A stretch of 64,000 nucleotides of DNA from Candidatus Nanosynbacter sp. TM7-076 (GTDB taxonomy: Bacteria; Patescibacteriota; Saccharimonadia; Saccharimonadales; Saccharimonadaceae). The stretch is taken from contig NZ_JAJQJS010000002.1 of the NCBI RefSeq assembly GCF_022828325.1, positions 302,601 to 366,600 of the forward strand, given 5' to 3'. The notes under the pieces were generated by a model. That model was given only the letters and a program-made list of their open reading frames with translations. It did not search any database and was not told the origin of the DNA. The position numbers were made by a program, and so were the translations under genes. Of this stretch, positions 44,210 through 50,285 are shown piece after piece. Each line of letters opens with the position of its first letter. Within the stretch, counting starts at the first letter, position 1.

Positions 44210-44623
44210 ATGAAAAAAATGATATTATCGGCGTTAATTGTAGCTTGTTCGGTGTTTGGATTTTCAGCCATATCAGTAGCTTCTCTTCCGACAAACGTTT
44301 CCGCGCAAGCTGCTAATAGCGTCGTAAAGAAAGGTATAAAAACTGCTACTACGGCGGATATGGAAAATAAAAGCATTGCAGGTGAAGGTGGATTAATAAG
44401 TATATTGATTAATTTTCTACTGTGGGCTGTGGGTATTTTATCTGTTGCTATGATTATCTTTAGCGGATTTCGCTATATCACCTCAGCTGGAGATGCCGCA
44501 AAAACGAAGTCTGCTCAAACTGCTCTCACTTATTCGATAGTTGGTCTAATTGTGGCTGTTCTTGCATGGGTTATAGTTAAGATGATTTTGAGACAATTCG
44601 GAATTGAGGTAAAGACTAATTAG
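44210..44623 (+). CDS. VirB2/TrbC-like pilin 5
   Basis: 137 residues. Signal peptide at about 1-33, with a likely cut at VSAQA. A basic, hydrophilic stretch (about 35-62) precedes the core hydrophobic segments at about 64-85 and 107-128. The loop is FRYITSAGDAAKTKSAQTALTYS, close to that of pilin 6 and the distant copy at 47985. A GGAG ribosome binding site overlaps the end of pilin 4. It ends the co-transcribed run of five; a new promoter follows immediately after its stop codon. Confidence 0.82.
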   Translation: MKKMILSALIVACSVFGFSAISVASLPTNVSAQAANSVVKKGIKTATTADMENKSIAGEGGLISILINFLLWAVGILSVAMIIFSGFRYITSAGDAAKTKSAQTALTYSIVGLIVAVLAWVIVKMILRQFGIEVKTN

Positions 44624-44625
44624 TT

Positions 44626-44653
44626 TTGCAAATAACAGATAAAAATGTATAAT
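44626..44653 (+). promoter_or_regulatory. Promoter of the sixth pilin gene
   Basis: TTGCAA (44626-44631) and TATAAT (44648-44653) are separated by 16 bases, just after the stop of pilin 5. The AAGGAG site at 44670-44675 precedes the ATG at 44685. With a strong terminator at the end, pilin 6 forms its own well-expressed unit. Confidence 0.7.
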
Positions 44654-44684
44654 AGTAATATCATTAAACAAGGAGAAAATAACA

Positions 44685-45062
44685 ATGAATAAATTAAAAT
44701 TAATCTTGGCGGGACTACTGGTAGTACCAACTGTTGCTTTGGCTGTAGCTCCAGCTGCAAGCGCTGAAAGTGATTTTACCTTAACTAATGGTGTAAGCAG
44801 TGCAAGAGGAGAAGGTGTGAGTGAAACCGCTTCAGATCCTCAAACTTTGGTTAAGCAATTTGTAAATATATTCTTGTTTGCCGTTGGTGCATTGAGTGTT
44901 ATTATGCTTATCTGGGGTGGTATCCGCTACACTACTTCAGCTGGTGATAGTAATAAGGTTCAGGCGGCTAAGAACACAGTTTTGTACGCAATTGTCGGTT
45001 TGGTGATCGCTATTTTGGCATATGCAATCGTCAATATGGTTATCGATAAGTTTAAGGGTTAA
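44685..45062 (+). CDS. VirB2/TrbC-like pilin 6, likely major pilin
   Basis: 125 residues. A clean signal peptide at about 1-27 ends in ASA, leaving a mature protein of about 98 residues. The core hydrophobic segments lie at about 60-80 and 100-121. The loop IRYTTSAGDSNKVQAAKNTVLYA is the best match to the pattern common to all copies. No Cys in the mature part, unlike pilins 1, 2 and 4. It alone has a good promoter, a canonical ribosome binding site and a strong terminator, as expected of the subunit needed in the largest amount. Function as the major subunit is inference from these signals. Confidence 0.84.
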   Translation: MNKLKLILAGLLVVPTVALAVAPAASAESDFTLTNGVSSARGEGVSETASDPQTLVKQFVNIFLFAVGALSVIMLIWGGIRYTTSAGDSNKVQAAKNTVLYAIVGLVIAILAYAIVNMVIDKFKG

Positions 45063-45078
45063 TCTACCCTACCGGTAA

Positions 45079-45109
45079 AAAAGAGCCTCGCTGACGAGGT
45101 TCTTTTTTT
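45079..45109 (+). terminator. Strong terminator of the pilin cluster
   Basis: AAGAGCCTCG (45081-45090) pairs with CGAGGTTCTT (45095-45104), with one G-T pair, around the 4-base loop CTGA. Seven T residues follow to 45109. Confidence 0.9.
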
Positions 45110-45113
45110 GTGG

Positions 45114-45147
45114 CTAAAAAAATACCGCCAACTTGTGACGGTATTTT
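45114..45147 (-). terminator. Terminator of hsp20
   Basis: On the minus strand AAAATACCG (45147-45139) pairs with CGGTATTTT (45127-45119) and is followed by more T residues. It ends the hsp20 message, back to back with the pilin terminator. Confidence 0.78.
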
Positions 45148-45162
45148 CTGTGAAATGATTTT

Positions 45163-45657
45163 TTACAGAACTTGAATCTTCTTTGCTTTTTCTTGCTTTA
45201 TCTTTTCAAAAGTAATTGTCAAAACACCATCTTTTAATTCTGCCTTAACGCCTTCTTCATTTACAGCGGTTGGCAATGCTAATGTACGACTGAATTCGCC
45301 CCAGTAGCACTCTTGGATGTGCCATTGGCGAACATCTGCTTCGTCACCGCTAGACAGTGTACCGCTAATTGTTAAGATACCGTCAGAAATGCTTACGTCT
45401 AGGTCGTTTCGGTCTACGCCGGCAGTACGAGCTTTAATAACCAGGTTATTTTCTGTCTCAAAAACGTCAACAGCCAATTGGCCCATTGCATCATCAGCTT
45501 CATCTTCCCAATTGTCGTCGGATCGTGCTGTTGGTGTACTGTTGCTTCTACTATTGTCGTCGTTAAAACCAGGTAACAGATCGTCGTTATCATCATCAAT
45601 AAACGCCGCTGCCAATTCCTGTTCTGTTAGTAATGTATCATCTTGCTTTCGGGCCAT
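45163..45657 (-). CDS. Hsp20/alpha-crystallin small heat-shock protein
   Basis: 164 residues. A charged, Asp-rich N-terminal part (about 1-55), unusual in its acidity, is followed by the alpha-crystallin domain (about 58-150): VDVFETENNLVIKARTAGVDRNDLDVSISDGILTI and ECYWGEFSRTLALP, ending ELKDGVLTITFEK. The C-terminal IxV-like KKIQVL serves oligomer contact. It is an ATP-independent chaperone that holds unfolding proteins. The ATG at 45657 is chosen because GGAGG sits 7 bases before it; the ATG at 45669 lies on the ribosome binding site itself. Single-gene unit with its own terminator. Confidence 0.93.
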   Translation of the reverse strand: MARKQDDTLLTEQELAAAFIDDDNDDLLPGFNDDNSRSNSTPTARSDDNWEDEADDAMGQLAVDVFETENNLVIKARTAGVDRNDLDVSISDGILTISGTLSSGDEADVRQWHIQECYWGEFSRTLALPTAVNEEGVKAELKDGVLTITFEKIKQEKAKKIQVL

Positions 45658-45761
45658 AATTTCCTCCACTTTTATAATAGGCTCATTGACAAAGTCTCTA
45701 TTAGTATAACTGTAATGTGCGTTATAATCAACAGAGAAAGGCTTAAAACGTAAAAATTACA

Positions 45762-46436
45762 ATGTTTGACACGCTATTATCAATCATCGCTCCTCACCAC
45801 TGTTATAAGTGTGGTAAAACGGGTGATATTTTATGCTTAGATTGTAAAAAATACATCATCAGTCGGAAGTATGATATGTGTGTATTATGTGGTGATTTAT
45901 TGGAGAATGGCAATTTATGTAAAAAGCATAAGCTCCCCTGTGATATGATCTGGTGTTTTTCACGGCGTACAGGTGTTGTCACAAAGATTATTGATGATTA
46001 TAAGTTTAACCGTGTTCAGGCGGCGGCTGATTTACTAAGCGAATTCTTAGATGAAGCTCTGCCTGAATTGCCATCAGATACAGTAATCGTACCAATCCCT
46101 ACAATTTCTAAGAATATTCGGCGTCGTGGATTTGATCATATCCGAAAAATTGCTATTAAACTATCTCGACGTAGAAAAATAGAGTGTTGTTCCCTGCTCC
46201 GGCGCAGAAATAACGTCACTCAGCATTTTACAAAGTCTTCCGCCCAGAGAAAACGTCAAGCAAAGGAGTTTTTTGAAATTGCGGGTAAAGTTGATAAAAA
46301 TAAGCGATATATCATTATTGATGATATATTTACAACTGGTTCAACTGTGTTGGCGGCGGCGGAATGTTTGAAGAAAAATGGCGCCAAACACGTGGAAATT
46401 GCGGTTATTGCCAGGCACGGGCGCCCAAAGCTATGA
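45762..46436 (+). CDS. ComF-family phosphoribosyltransferase-like protein
   Basis: 224 residues. The N-terminal zinc ribbon has Cys pairs at about 14-17 and 25-28 (CYKCG and CLDC) and again at about 38-41 (CVLCG), then another Cys pair. The phosphoribosyltransferase domain carries the VPIPT loop at about 108-112, a RRRGFDHI segment at about 117-124 and the PRPP motif YIIIDDIFTTGSTV at about 185-198. ComFC proteins take part in DNA uptake or recombination in competent bacteria. The Saccharibacteria have competence genes, so that role is plausible, but no other competence gene is nearby. A TATAAT lies at 45723-45728. The gene ends convergently with rlmH by a 6-base overlap. Confidence 0.88.
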   Translation: MFDTLLSIIAPHHCYKCGKTGDILCLDCKKYIISRKYDMCVLCGDLLENGNLCKKHKLPCDMIWCFSRRTGVVTKIIDDYKFNRVQAAADLLSEFLDEALPELPSDTVIVPIPTISKNIRRRGFDHIRKIAIKLSRRRKIECCSLLRRRNNVTQHFTKSSAQRKRQAKEFFEIAGKVDKNKRYIIIDDIFTTGSTVLAAAECLKKNGAKHVEIAVIARHGRPKL

Positions 46437-46883
46437 GTGATGATAATGACTGCCGCGATGGATCTCTTGGGCGCGGTATAATTGCTCGGCTAAAATAAGA
46501 CGAACTAATTGGTGTGGAAACACTAAGTTCGATAACGACCAAACGATGTTGGATTTTTGACGCAAGTCGCTAGTAACTCCGTAAGCACCACCGATGATGA
46601 AGACAATGTGCTTGTCGATATGTTCGGTTATTAGGTCAGATAATTCCGGTGACGATAAGTTTTTTCCGCGCTCATCGAGCAAAATAACGAAGTCATCTGA
46701 ATTAAGGCGCGAAAAAATACGCTCAGACTCTTCCTGGCGCGCTCTGTCGCCTTCAAAGCTTGAATGCGGTAGAATAATCATTTCCGCAGCAAAAGGTGCT
46801 CGTAGACGCTCTAAAAAACGAAAAATGCCTGGCTGAACCCAGGCTTCGTGCTTTTTTCCGATTGTTATAATGGTGATTTTCAT
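46431..46883 (-). CDS. rlmH: 23S rRNA pseudouridine-1915 N3-methyltransferase RlmH
   Basis: 150 residues, SPOUT-knot methyltransferase. The start MKITIITIGK, the SAM-binding FIIGGAYGV at about 98-106 and the C-terminal LVRLILAEQLYRAQEIHRGSHYHH match the family over its full length. It methylates pseudouridine 1915 in helix 69 of 23S rRNA at the subunit interface. The ATG at 46883 fits the family N-terminus; a longer reading runs back through the tRNA-Ser gene and is rejected. The start codon lies only 8 bases after the 3' end of that tRNA, so the two are very probably transcribed together, and processing would leave an almost leaderless rlmH message. Confidence 0.95.
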   Translation of the reverse strand: MKITIITIGKKHEAWVQPGIFRFLERLRAPFAAEMIILPHSSFEGDRARQEESERIFSRLNSDDFVILLDERGKNLSSPELSDLITEHIDKHIVFIIGGAYGVTSDLRQKSNIVWSLSNLVFPHQLVRLILAEQLYRAQEIHRGSHYHHS

Positions 46884-46891
46884 AATATCTA

Positions 46892-46979
46892 TGGCGGAGA
46901 GAGAGGGATTCGAACCCTCGATGAGTTGCCCCATACCGCTTTTCGAGAGCGGCCAGTTCAACCACTCCTGCACCTCTCC
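46892..46979 (-). tRNA. tRNA-Ser(CGA)
   Basis: The minus strand forms a class II cloverleaf: acceptor GGAGAGG with TCTCTCC (one G-T), anticodon stem CCGCT/AGCGG around CTCGAAA with anticodon CGA, a long variable arm and the T-loop TTCGAAT. The discriminator is G and CCA is encoded at 46894-46892. It reads the UCG codon. Confidence 0.95.
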
Positions 46980-47000
46980 GTATCTAACTAATTCGGGCGA

Positions 47001-47234
47001 TTATTTCTTATCGGTTTTCTTTGAATCTTTGGCGATTATAGTGCCGATAATGCTCCATACGATACATAGAGCTAGACCGACGCCGCCTAATTGACAAAAT
47101 TTAATCATCCACTTACTAGCTTCATTCCAAGTTATCAATTCAAAGAACTCTGCGCCAGCTAAAATTGCTATAGCAGTTGAACAGATTGCAACAATTCCTA
47201 ATCCTGAATATTTTACGTACTTAATAAAATTCAT
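47001..47234 (-). CDS. Small membrane protein, unknown
   Basis: 77 residues, not recognised. Two hydrophobic segments at about 9-29 and 43-66 are joined by a short polar turn (ELITWNEASKW), and the C-terminus is Lys-rich. The start at 47234 is set by a strong AAGGAGG site just upstream; a longer reading to 47267 would extend into the tRNA-Arg gene. It is sandwiched between tRNA-Arg (18 bases upstream) and tRNA-Ser (21 bases downstream) on the same strand, so it is probably expressed from a mixed tRNA-mRNA transcript. No function can be assigned. Confidence 0.68.
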   Translation of the reverse strand: MNFIKYVKYSGLGIVAICSTAIAILAGAEFFELITWNEASKWMIKFCQLGGVGLALCIVWSIIGTIIAKDSKKTDKK

Positions 47235-47252
47235 ACCCCTCCTTAGGTTAAT

Positions 47253-47329
47253 TGGTACACCCGGCAAGATTCGAACTTACGACCTCTGGCTCCGCAAGCC
47301 AGCGCTCTATCCAGCTGAGCTACGGGTGC
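47253..47329 (-). tRNA. tRNA-Arg(GCG)
   Basis: The minus strand folds cleanly: acceptor GCACCCG/CGGGTGT (first pair G-T), D-stem GCTC/GAGC, anticodon stem CTGGC/GCCAG around loop TTGCGGA, and T-arm with TTCGAAT. The anticodon reads GCG. Most bacteria use ACG here. The discriminator is A and CCA is encoded. Confidence 0.92.
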
Positions 47330-47430
47330 ATACAGCCTTTCGAAAAGGCTATAACAAAAATATAAGGTACCTTCATTGCTATAAAGCACTGAACTTTTGT
47401 ATTCTACCACATAAAATATAGTCAATCAAG

Positions 47431-47949
47431 CTATAGCTTTATCAGCCGAATAAACTTCTCTAAGGCATCTGGCTTAATTTCTTGCATCGGTAGGCGCGCT
47501 CCGAGCATATCGACGATTCTTTCGCCCTCTGCTTCGGAAAAGTAAATAGTTAAACCTGGCGAAAATCGTTTTACTGGTAATAATAGAATCGAATGTTGGT
47601 TATTTTCGTGAATTAATCCAAATGCGCGAAATTCGCTAAAATCGTGTAAAACGTCGGCAATGTAAATACCTTTGGGACTAATTGCGTAGTTTATTACTTG
47701 TGGGGTTTTGTTTGACAATACAAACAAGGCTACAGCCATAATTGGCAGTAAAACTGCGAAAGTCCAGTTCTTAAACACTAAAATCGCTAAAGCCATTAAT
47801 CCTATCAGCACAATGACAAAAAACACATACCACAATTTACCGCGTTGAACCTGCACGCCTTCTGGTGCGTTCCAAGCTATTGGCTCGGTTAAATCAATCC
47901 TGTCAGGTGATGGCGTTTCAAAGTCTTGGTTTTCTGGACTATCGTTCAT
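47431..47949 (-). CDS. Two-span membrane protein with PH-like C-terminal domain, unknown
   Basis: 172 residues. A polar N-terminus (about 1-38, Asp/Glu/Pro-rich) is followed by two hydrophobic segments at about 41-61 and 65-83. The C-terminal domain (about 88-172) consists of strands INYAISPKGIYI, FRAFGLIHE and HSILLLPVKRFSPGLTIYF, then a helix. This resembles the PH-like domain seen in small uncharacterised membrane proteins. The ATG at 47949 is supported by a TGATATACT extended -10 ending 6 bases before it. It could head the transcript that carries the downstream tRNA-Arg, membrane protein, tRNA-Ser and rlmH. Confidence 0.65.
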   Translation of the reverse strand: MNDSPENQDFETPSPDRIDLTEPIAWNAPEGVQVQRGKLWYVFFVIVLIGLMALAILVFKNWTFAVLLPIMAVALFVLSNKTPQVINYAISPKGIYIADVLHDFSEFRAFGLIHENNQHSILLLPVKRFSPGLTIYFSEAEGERIVDMLGARLPMQEIKPDALEKFIRLIKL

Positions 47950-47955
47950 GACGTT

Positions 47956-47964
47956 AGTATATCA
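47956..47964 (-). promoter_or_regulatory. Extended -10 promoter of the 47431-47949 gene
   Basis: TGATATACT on the minus strand, with its hexamer at 47961-47956, ends 6 bases before the ATG at 47949. There is no room for a ribosome binding site. Confidence 0.55.
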
Positions 47965-47984
47965 CGATGAGAATTAGTGAACAA

Positions 47985-48392
47985 TTAAACGTTAGTGGTT
48001 GATCCGCCGCTTAAAGCTGCGCCGAGGATGAAGTTAATTATGGCGTAAGCAAAGACTGCGATTAGTAGACCGATGATTGCATATAAAATTGTGTTTTTGG
48101 CGTTTGTGACGGATTCTTTTTTACCGCCAGATATTACATAGCGGAAACCGCCGAAGATTAGCATAACGACGCTTAAGACGCCGACGCCAAATAGCATAAT
48201 ATTGATGGCTCGCCTTACGATTGATGAATCGCCATTAGCTAAGTTAGATGGCGTATTGTCGCCGCGTGCTGCGTTGATTCCGGCTGGCGCACCGCCTTCA
48301 CCTAATGCGGAAACTGGAGCAGTTACTAAAGCTACGCCGAATCCGATTGTAAGTAATCCTGTTATAATTTTAGAAATATATCCTTTTACCAT
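47985..48392 (-). CDS. VirB2/TrbC-like pilin 7 (separate copy)
   Basis: 135 residues. Signal peptide at about 1-30 ending in VSA, then a Gly/Ala/Asn-rich exposed stretch (about 31-58). The two core hydrophobic segments lie at about 62-84 and 103-124, with the loop FRYVISGGKKESVTNAKNTILYA. It is clearly related to the six tandem pilins 3 kb away, closest by eye to copies 5 and 6, but on the opposite strand and alone. The start at 48392 is chosen over the ATG at 48416, because TATAAT at 48404-48399 would lie inside a longer reading and ends 6 bases before this ATG. No Cys in the mature part. Confidence 0.8.
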   Translation of the reverse strand: MVKGYISKIITGLLTIGFGVALVTAPVSALGEGGAPAGINAARGDNTPSNLANGDSSIVRRAINIMLFGVGVLSVVMLIFGGFRYVISGGKKESVTNAKNTILYAIIGLLIAVFAYAIINFILGAALSGGSTTNV

Positions 48393-48398
48393 AATTCT

Positions 48399-48404
48399 AT
48401 TATA
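48399..48404 (-). promoter_or_regulatory. -10 promoter of pilin 7
   Basis: TATAAT on the minus strand ends 6 bases before the ATG at 48392. The message would be leaderless. No clear -35 or TGn extension is present. Confidence 0.5.
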
Positions 48405-48410
48405 CCCTAT

Positions 48411-48438
48411 TTGCAATAAAGCTATTAATAATTACACT
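48411..48438 (+). promoter_or_regulatory. Candidate promoter of the two tRNA-Ser genes
   Basis: TTGCAA (48411-48416) and TACACT (48433-48438) are 16 bases apart, 26 bases before the first tRNA. A second TACACT at 48446-48451 is an alternative. It faces away from the pilin 7 promoter. Confidence 0.45.
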
Positions 48439-48464
48439 TCTATGGTACACTAAATAGTGAATTT

Positions 48465-48557
48465 GGAGGAGTACCCAAGTGGCTGAAGGGGACGGTTTGC
48501 TAAATCGTTAGTATGGAGAGATCTGTAGCGGGGGTTCGAATCCCCCCTCCTCCGCCA
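48465..48557 (+). tRNA. tRNA-Ser(GCT)
   Basis: Class II tRNA of 93 bases: acceptor GGAGGAG/CTCCTCC, anticodon loop TTGCTAA with anticodon GCT, a long variable arm, T-loop TTCGAAT, discriminator G and an encoded CCA. It reads AGC and AGU codons. Confidence 0.95.
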
Positions 48558-48574
48558 AAATTCAGAGATAGTAC

Positions 48575-48664
48575 GGAAGGGTGACCGAGTGGTTGAAGGT
48601 ACCGGTCTTGAAAACCGGCGTGCGGTAAAACGTACCGAGGGTTCGAATCCCTCCCCTTCCGCCA
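48575..48664 (+). tRNA. tRNA-Ser(TGA)
   Basis: Class II tRNA of 90 bases: acceptor GGAAGGG/CCCTTCC (allowing the variant last pair), anticodon stem CCGGT/ACCGG around CTTGAAA with anticodon TGA, a long variable arm, T-loop TTCGAAT, discriminator G and an encoded CCA. It lies 17 bases after tRNA-Ser(GCT). Confidence 0.95.
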
Positions 48665-48684
48665 AAACAGTACTATTGAAGTCG

Positions 48685-48720
48685 AAAAATAGGAGATTCG
48701 TGCGAGTTTCCTATTTTTTT
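48685..48720 (+). terminator. Terminator after the tRNA-Ser pair
   Basis: AAAAATAGGA (48685-48694) pairs perfectly with TCCTATTTTT (48709-48718), and T residues follow to 48720. It can act for the tRNAs and possibly also for the convergent VanZ gene. Confidence 0.82.
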
Positions 48721-49801
48721 ATTTCTCTTGTTTGACTTGAATCGTACTTTCGTAACTTGCGCCAGATAGACGATCAAACATAAAACGTCGGTTAAATAAC
48801 GCTACGGCAATTGTAATTAATACGAATAATATGAATGCTAAGAATGTAATTGCGAATATACAGAGAAATAATAGCGAATTCGCTTCCTTATTCAATTCAT
48901 CCGCGAGGTAAAACAAGCCTGCGGGAATGATGCGAAAATATATCGTGAGTAAGATTCCTCTGAAAATTGTGCGAATCCATTTTTTATTTTCAAATGTTAG
49001 TCCAAACTTTAATAATGCGCTACCAAAAGTTTTACCATTCAGTAGAGGAATTAGGCTGAAATAGAGGGCTAAAAATAGCGAAAACGGAAGTTGGGTTTTT
49101 GACAAGGTGTAAAGAATGCGGACGATAACAGCGTCGATTATTAGAGACAAACCAACGCGAATTCCAGAAACTCGTGAGCCGGCCTCAAGGGATTTTTCAT
49201 CTATTTCTTCTCTGGACGGAAGTAGCCACGTCGCAAACCAGCCCAGAAAGTAACCGACGCATCCGCCTATCGTGTTCTGGATGATATCATCGACGTCGGC
49301 TAATCGGTAAGGTCCTGAATAGATGAAATAAAGTCCAGATAATTGAGTTATCTCAAAGAATAAACTTAAAATAGCTGTCAATAACAACGTCTTTTTAAGA
49401 TTACATTTGAAATAGTAGCGCAGGTAAATTCCGAACGGAATGAGCATTAAAACATTGAAAGCAGGAACGTAAAAAGTGGGATGTTTTATCGCCGTAATCC
49501 AAGTTGAGCTATCTGTTAATATAAATGGACTATTCTTTATAAAATCTGCGACGAATGAAAACGGAATTAAATTCAGATTTTCTGCGTAAGTTGTGTGAAC
49601 GGATTCTGGATTTGGTAACGGTAAAATAACTAAGAAATATACGGTTAACAGGTACAGAATAAAGGAATAGAAAATCAAAGTCCGCAGCTTATTGACGGAG
49701 CCGTATTTTCGATAGTTCGCAATCATATACGGTAATGTGGTAAGAAAAGCCAAGATTGGGAAAAGGATTAGTGCGACCTTAATAGAAATTAGATATCCCA
49801 T
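48719..49801 (-). CDS. VanZ-like and RDD-like fused membrane protein
   Basis: 360 residues with about nine hydrophobic segments. The first half (about 1-195) is VanZ-like: segments at 8-28, 41-62, 112-130 and 137-155, the sequence FEITQLSGLYFI at about 148-159 and the DVDDIIQNTIGGCVGYFLG signature at about 169-187. The second half (about 205-340) is RDD-like, with an Arg/Asp-containing first segment (RVGLSLIIDAVIVRIL) and FGLTFEN. VanZ is linked to resistance to lipoglycopeptides; RDD proteins are mostly of unknown or transport function. The two fused in one chain is known in some bacteria. TATAAT ends 7 bases before the ATG. Confidence 0.82.
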   Translation of the reverse strand: MGYLISIKVALILFPILAFLTTLPYMIANYRKYGSVNKLRTLIFYSFILYLLTVYFLVILPLPNPESVHTTYAENLNLIPFSFVADFIKNSPFILTDSSTWITAIKHPTFYVPAFNVLMLIPFGIYLRYYFKCNLKKTLLLTAILSLFFEITQLSGLYFIYSGPYRLADVDDIIQNTIGGCVGYFLGWFATWLLPSREEIDEKSLEAGSRVSGIRVGLSLIIDAVIVRILYTLSKTQLPFSLFLALYFSLIPLLNGKTFGSALLKFGLTFENKKWIRTIFRGILLTIYFRIIPAGLFYLADELNKEANSLLFLCIFAITFLAFILFVLITIAVALFNRRFMFDRLSGASYESTIQVKQEK

Positions 49802-49808
49802 AAACTAC

Positions 49809-49814
49809 ATTATA
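49809..49814 (-). promoter_or_regulatory. -10 promoter of the VanZ-RDD gene
   Basis: TATAAT on the minus strand, 7 bases before the ATG at 49801, without a TGn extension and with no ribosome binding site. Confidence 0.5.
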
Positions 49815-49869
49815 CTAAACATTTTCTCTGTAAAATTCAGGATGACTATTTCTATGCTGGGAAATATAC

Positions 49870-49898
49870 TTGACAAAAAACAAAGCTTATGCTAACAT
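49870..49898 (+). promoter_or_regulatory. Promoter of the 49943 gene
   Basis: A consensus TTGACA (49870-49875) and TAACAT (49893-49898) are exactly 17 bases apart. The leader of about 38 bases has a weak AGAAAG ribosome binding site before the ATG. Confidence 0.65.
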
Positions 49899-49942
49899 TG
49901 TAACCAGTATTCTAAAAATAGATACAAAAAGAAAGAACAAAA

Positions 49943-50284
49943 ATGAATTTAGTACAACAGTTTTTCACCGTTACAACTATGTTTGTCAGTTTGAATGTAG
50001 CGTTTGGTGTGCTGCTGCACGACACCAACGTCGATAAAGCGTTTTTGTCATCTTGGAAAACATATAGCGTTCAGAGTGGCGTTGAGGATGAAATAAAAAT
50101 GCCAGAAACAAAGCCCCATACTCATCCAGAACACGCTCAATTGTCAAATGTGCTGAAAGAAGGTTCAGCGCGACCGCGAACTACGCCTCGAAATAACGAC
50201 AAGAAGCGATTACGCCAAAAATATGCCGCCCGTGGTCAACATACTTTTGACGGATATCACCTTGACTTTGAAGGTGTGAGCTAG
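49943..50284 (+). CDS. Small protein with N-terminal hydrophobic segment, unknown
   Basis: 113 residues, no family recognised. One hydrophobic segment at about 6-26 could be a signal anchor. The rest is hydrophilic, with a His/Pro/Glu stretch (KPHTHPEHAQ) near 57-66 and a very basic region (about 76-93, RPRTTPRNNDKKRLRQKY), then a C-terminal HTFDGYHLDFEG sequence. The basic region might bind nucleic acid or acidic lipids. A good promoter with 17-base spacing precedes it. It ends convergently 1 base before the valS stop. It is likely real, because the promoter is strong and the frame is clean. Confidence 0.6.
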   Translation: MNLVQQFFTVTTMFVSLNVAFGVLLHDTNVDKAFLSSWKTYSVQSGVEDEIKMPETKPHTHPEHAQLSNVLKEGSARPRTTPRNNDKKRLRQKYAARGQHTFDGYHLDFEGVS

Positions 50285-50285
50285 G

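Noticed and set aside
42508..45062. tRNA-Asp as an integration site for a mobile secretion element
   Set aside because: No integrase and no duplicated tRNA 3' end were noticed nearby. The locus ends at dnaN and looks chromosomal.
46753..47094. Reading frames over tRNA-Ser and the start of rlmH
   Set aside because: They are shadows of the tRNA and of RlmH, whose family match is complete in another frame.
47331..47352. Hairpin AGCCTTT/AAAGGCT next to tRNA-Arg as a terminator
   Set aside because: There is no T-run on either side, and it lies upstream of the tRNA in the direction of transcription.
47243..47425. Minus-strand 60-residue frame at tRNA-Arg
   Set aside because: It contains the tRNA sequence read as protein; no ribosome binding site or family likeness.
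48450..48665. Minus-strand 71-residue reading frame resembling a short protein
   Set aside because: It is the complement of the two tRNA-Ser genes. Such frames give well-known false proteins.
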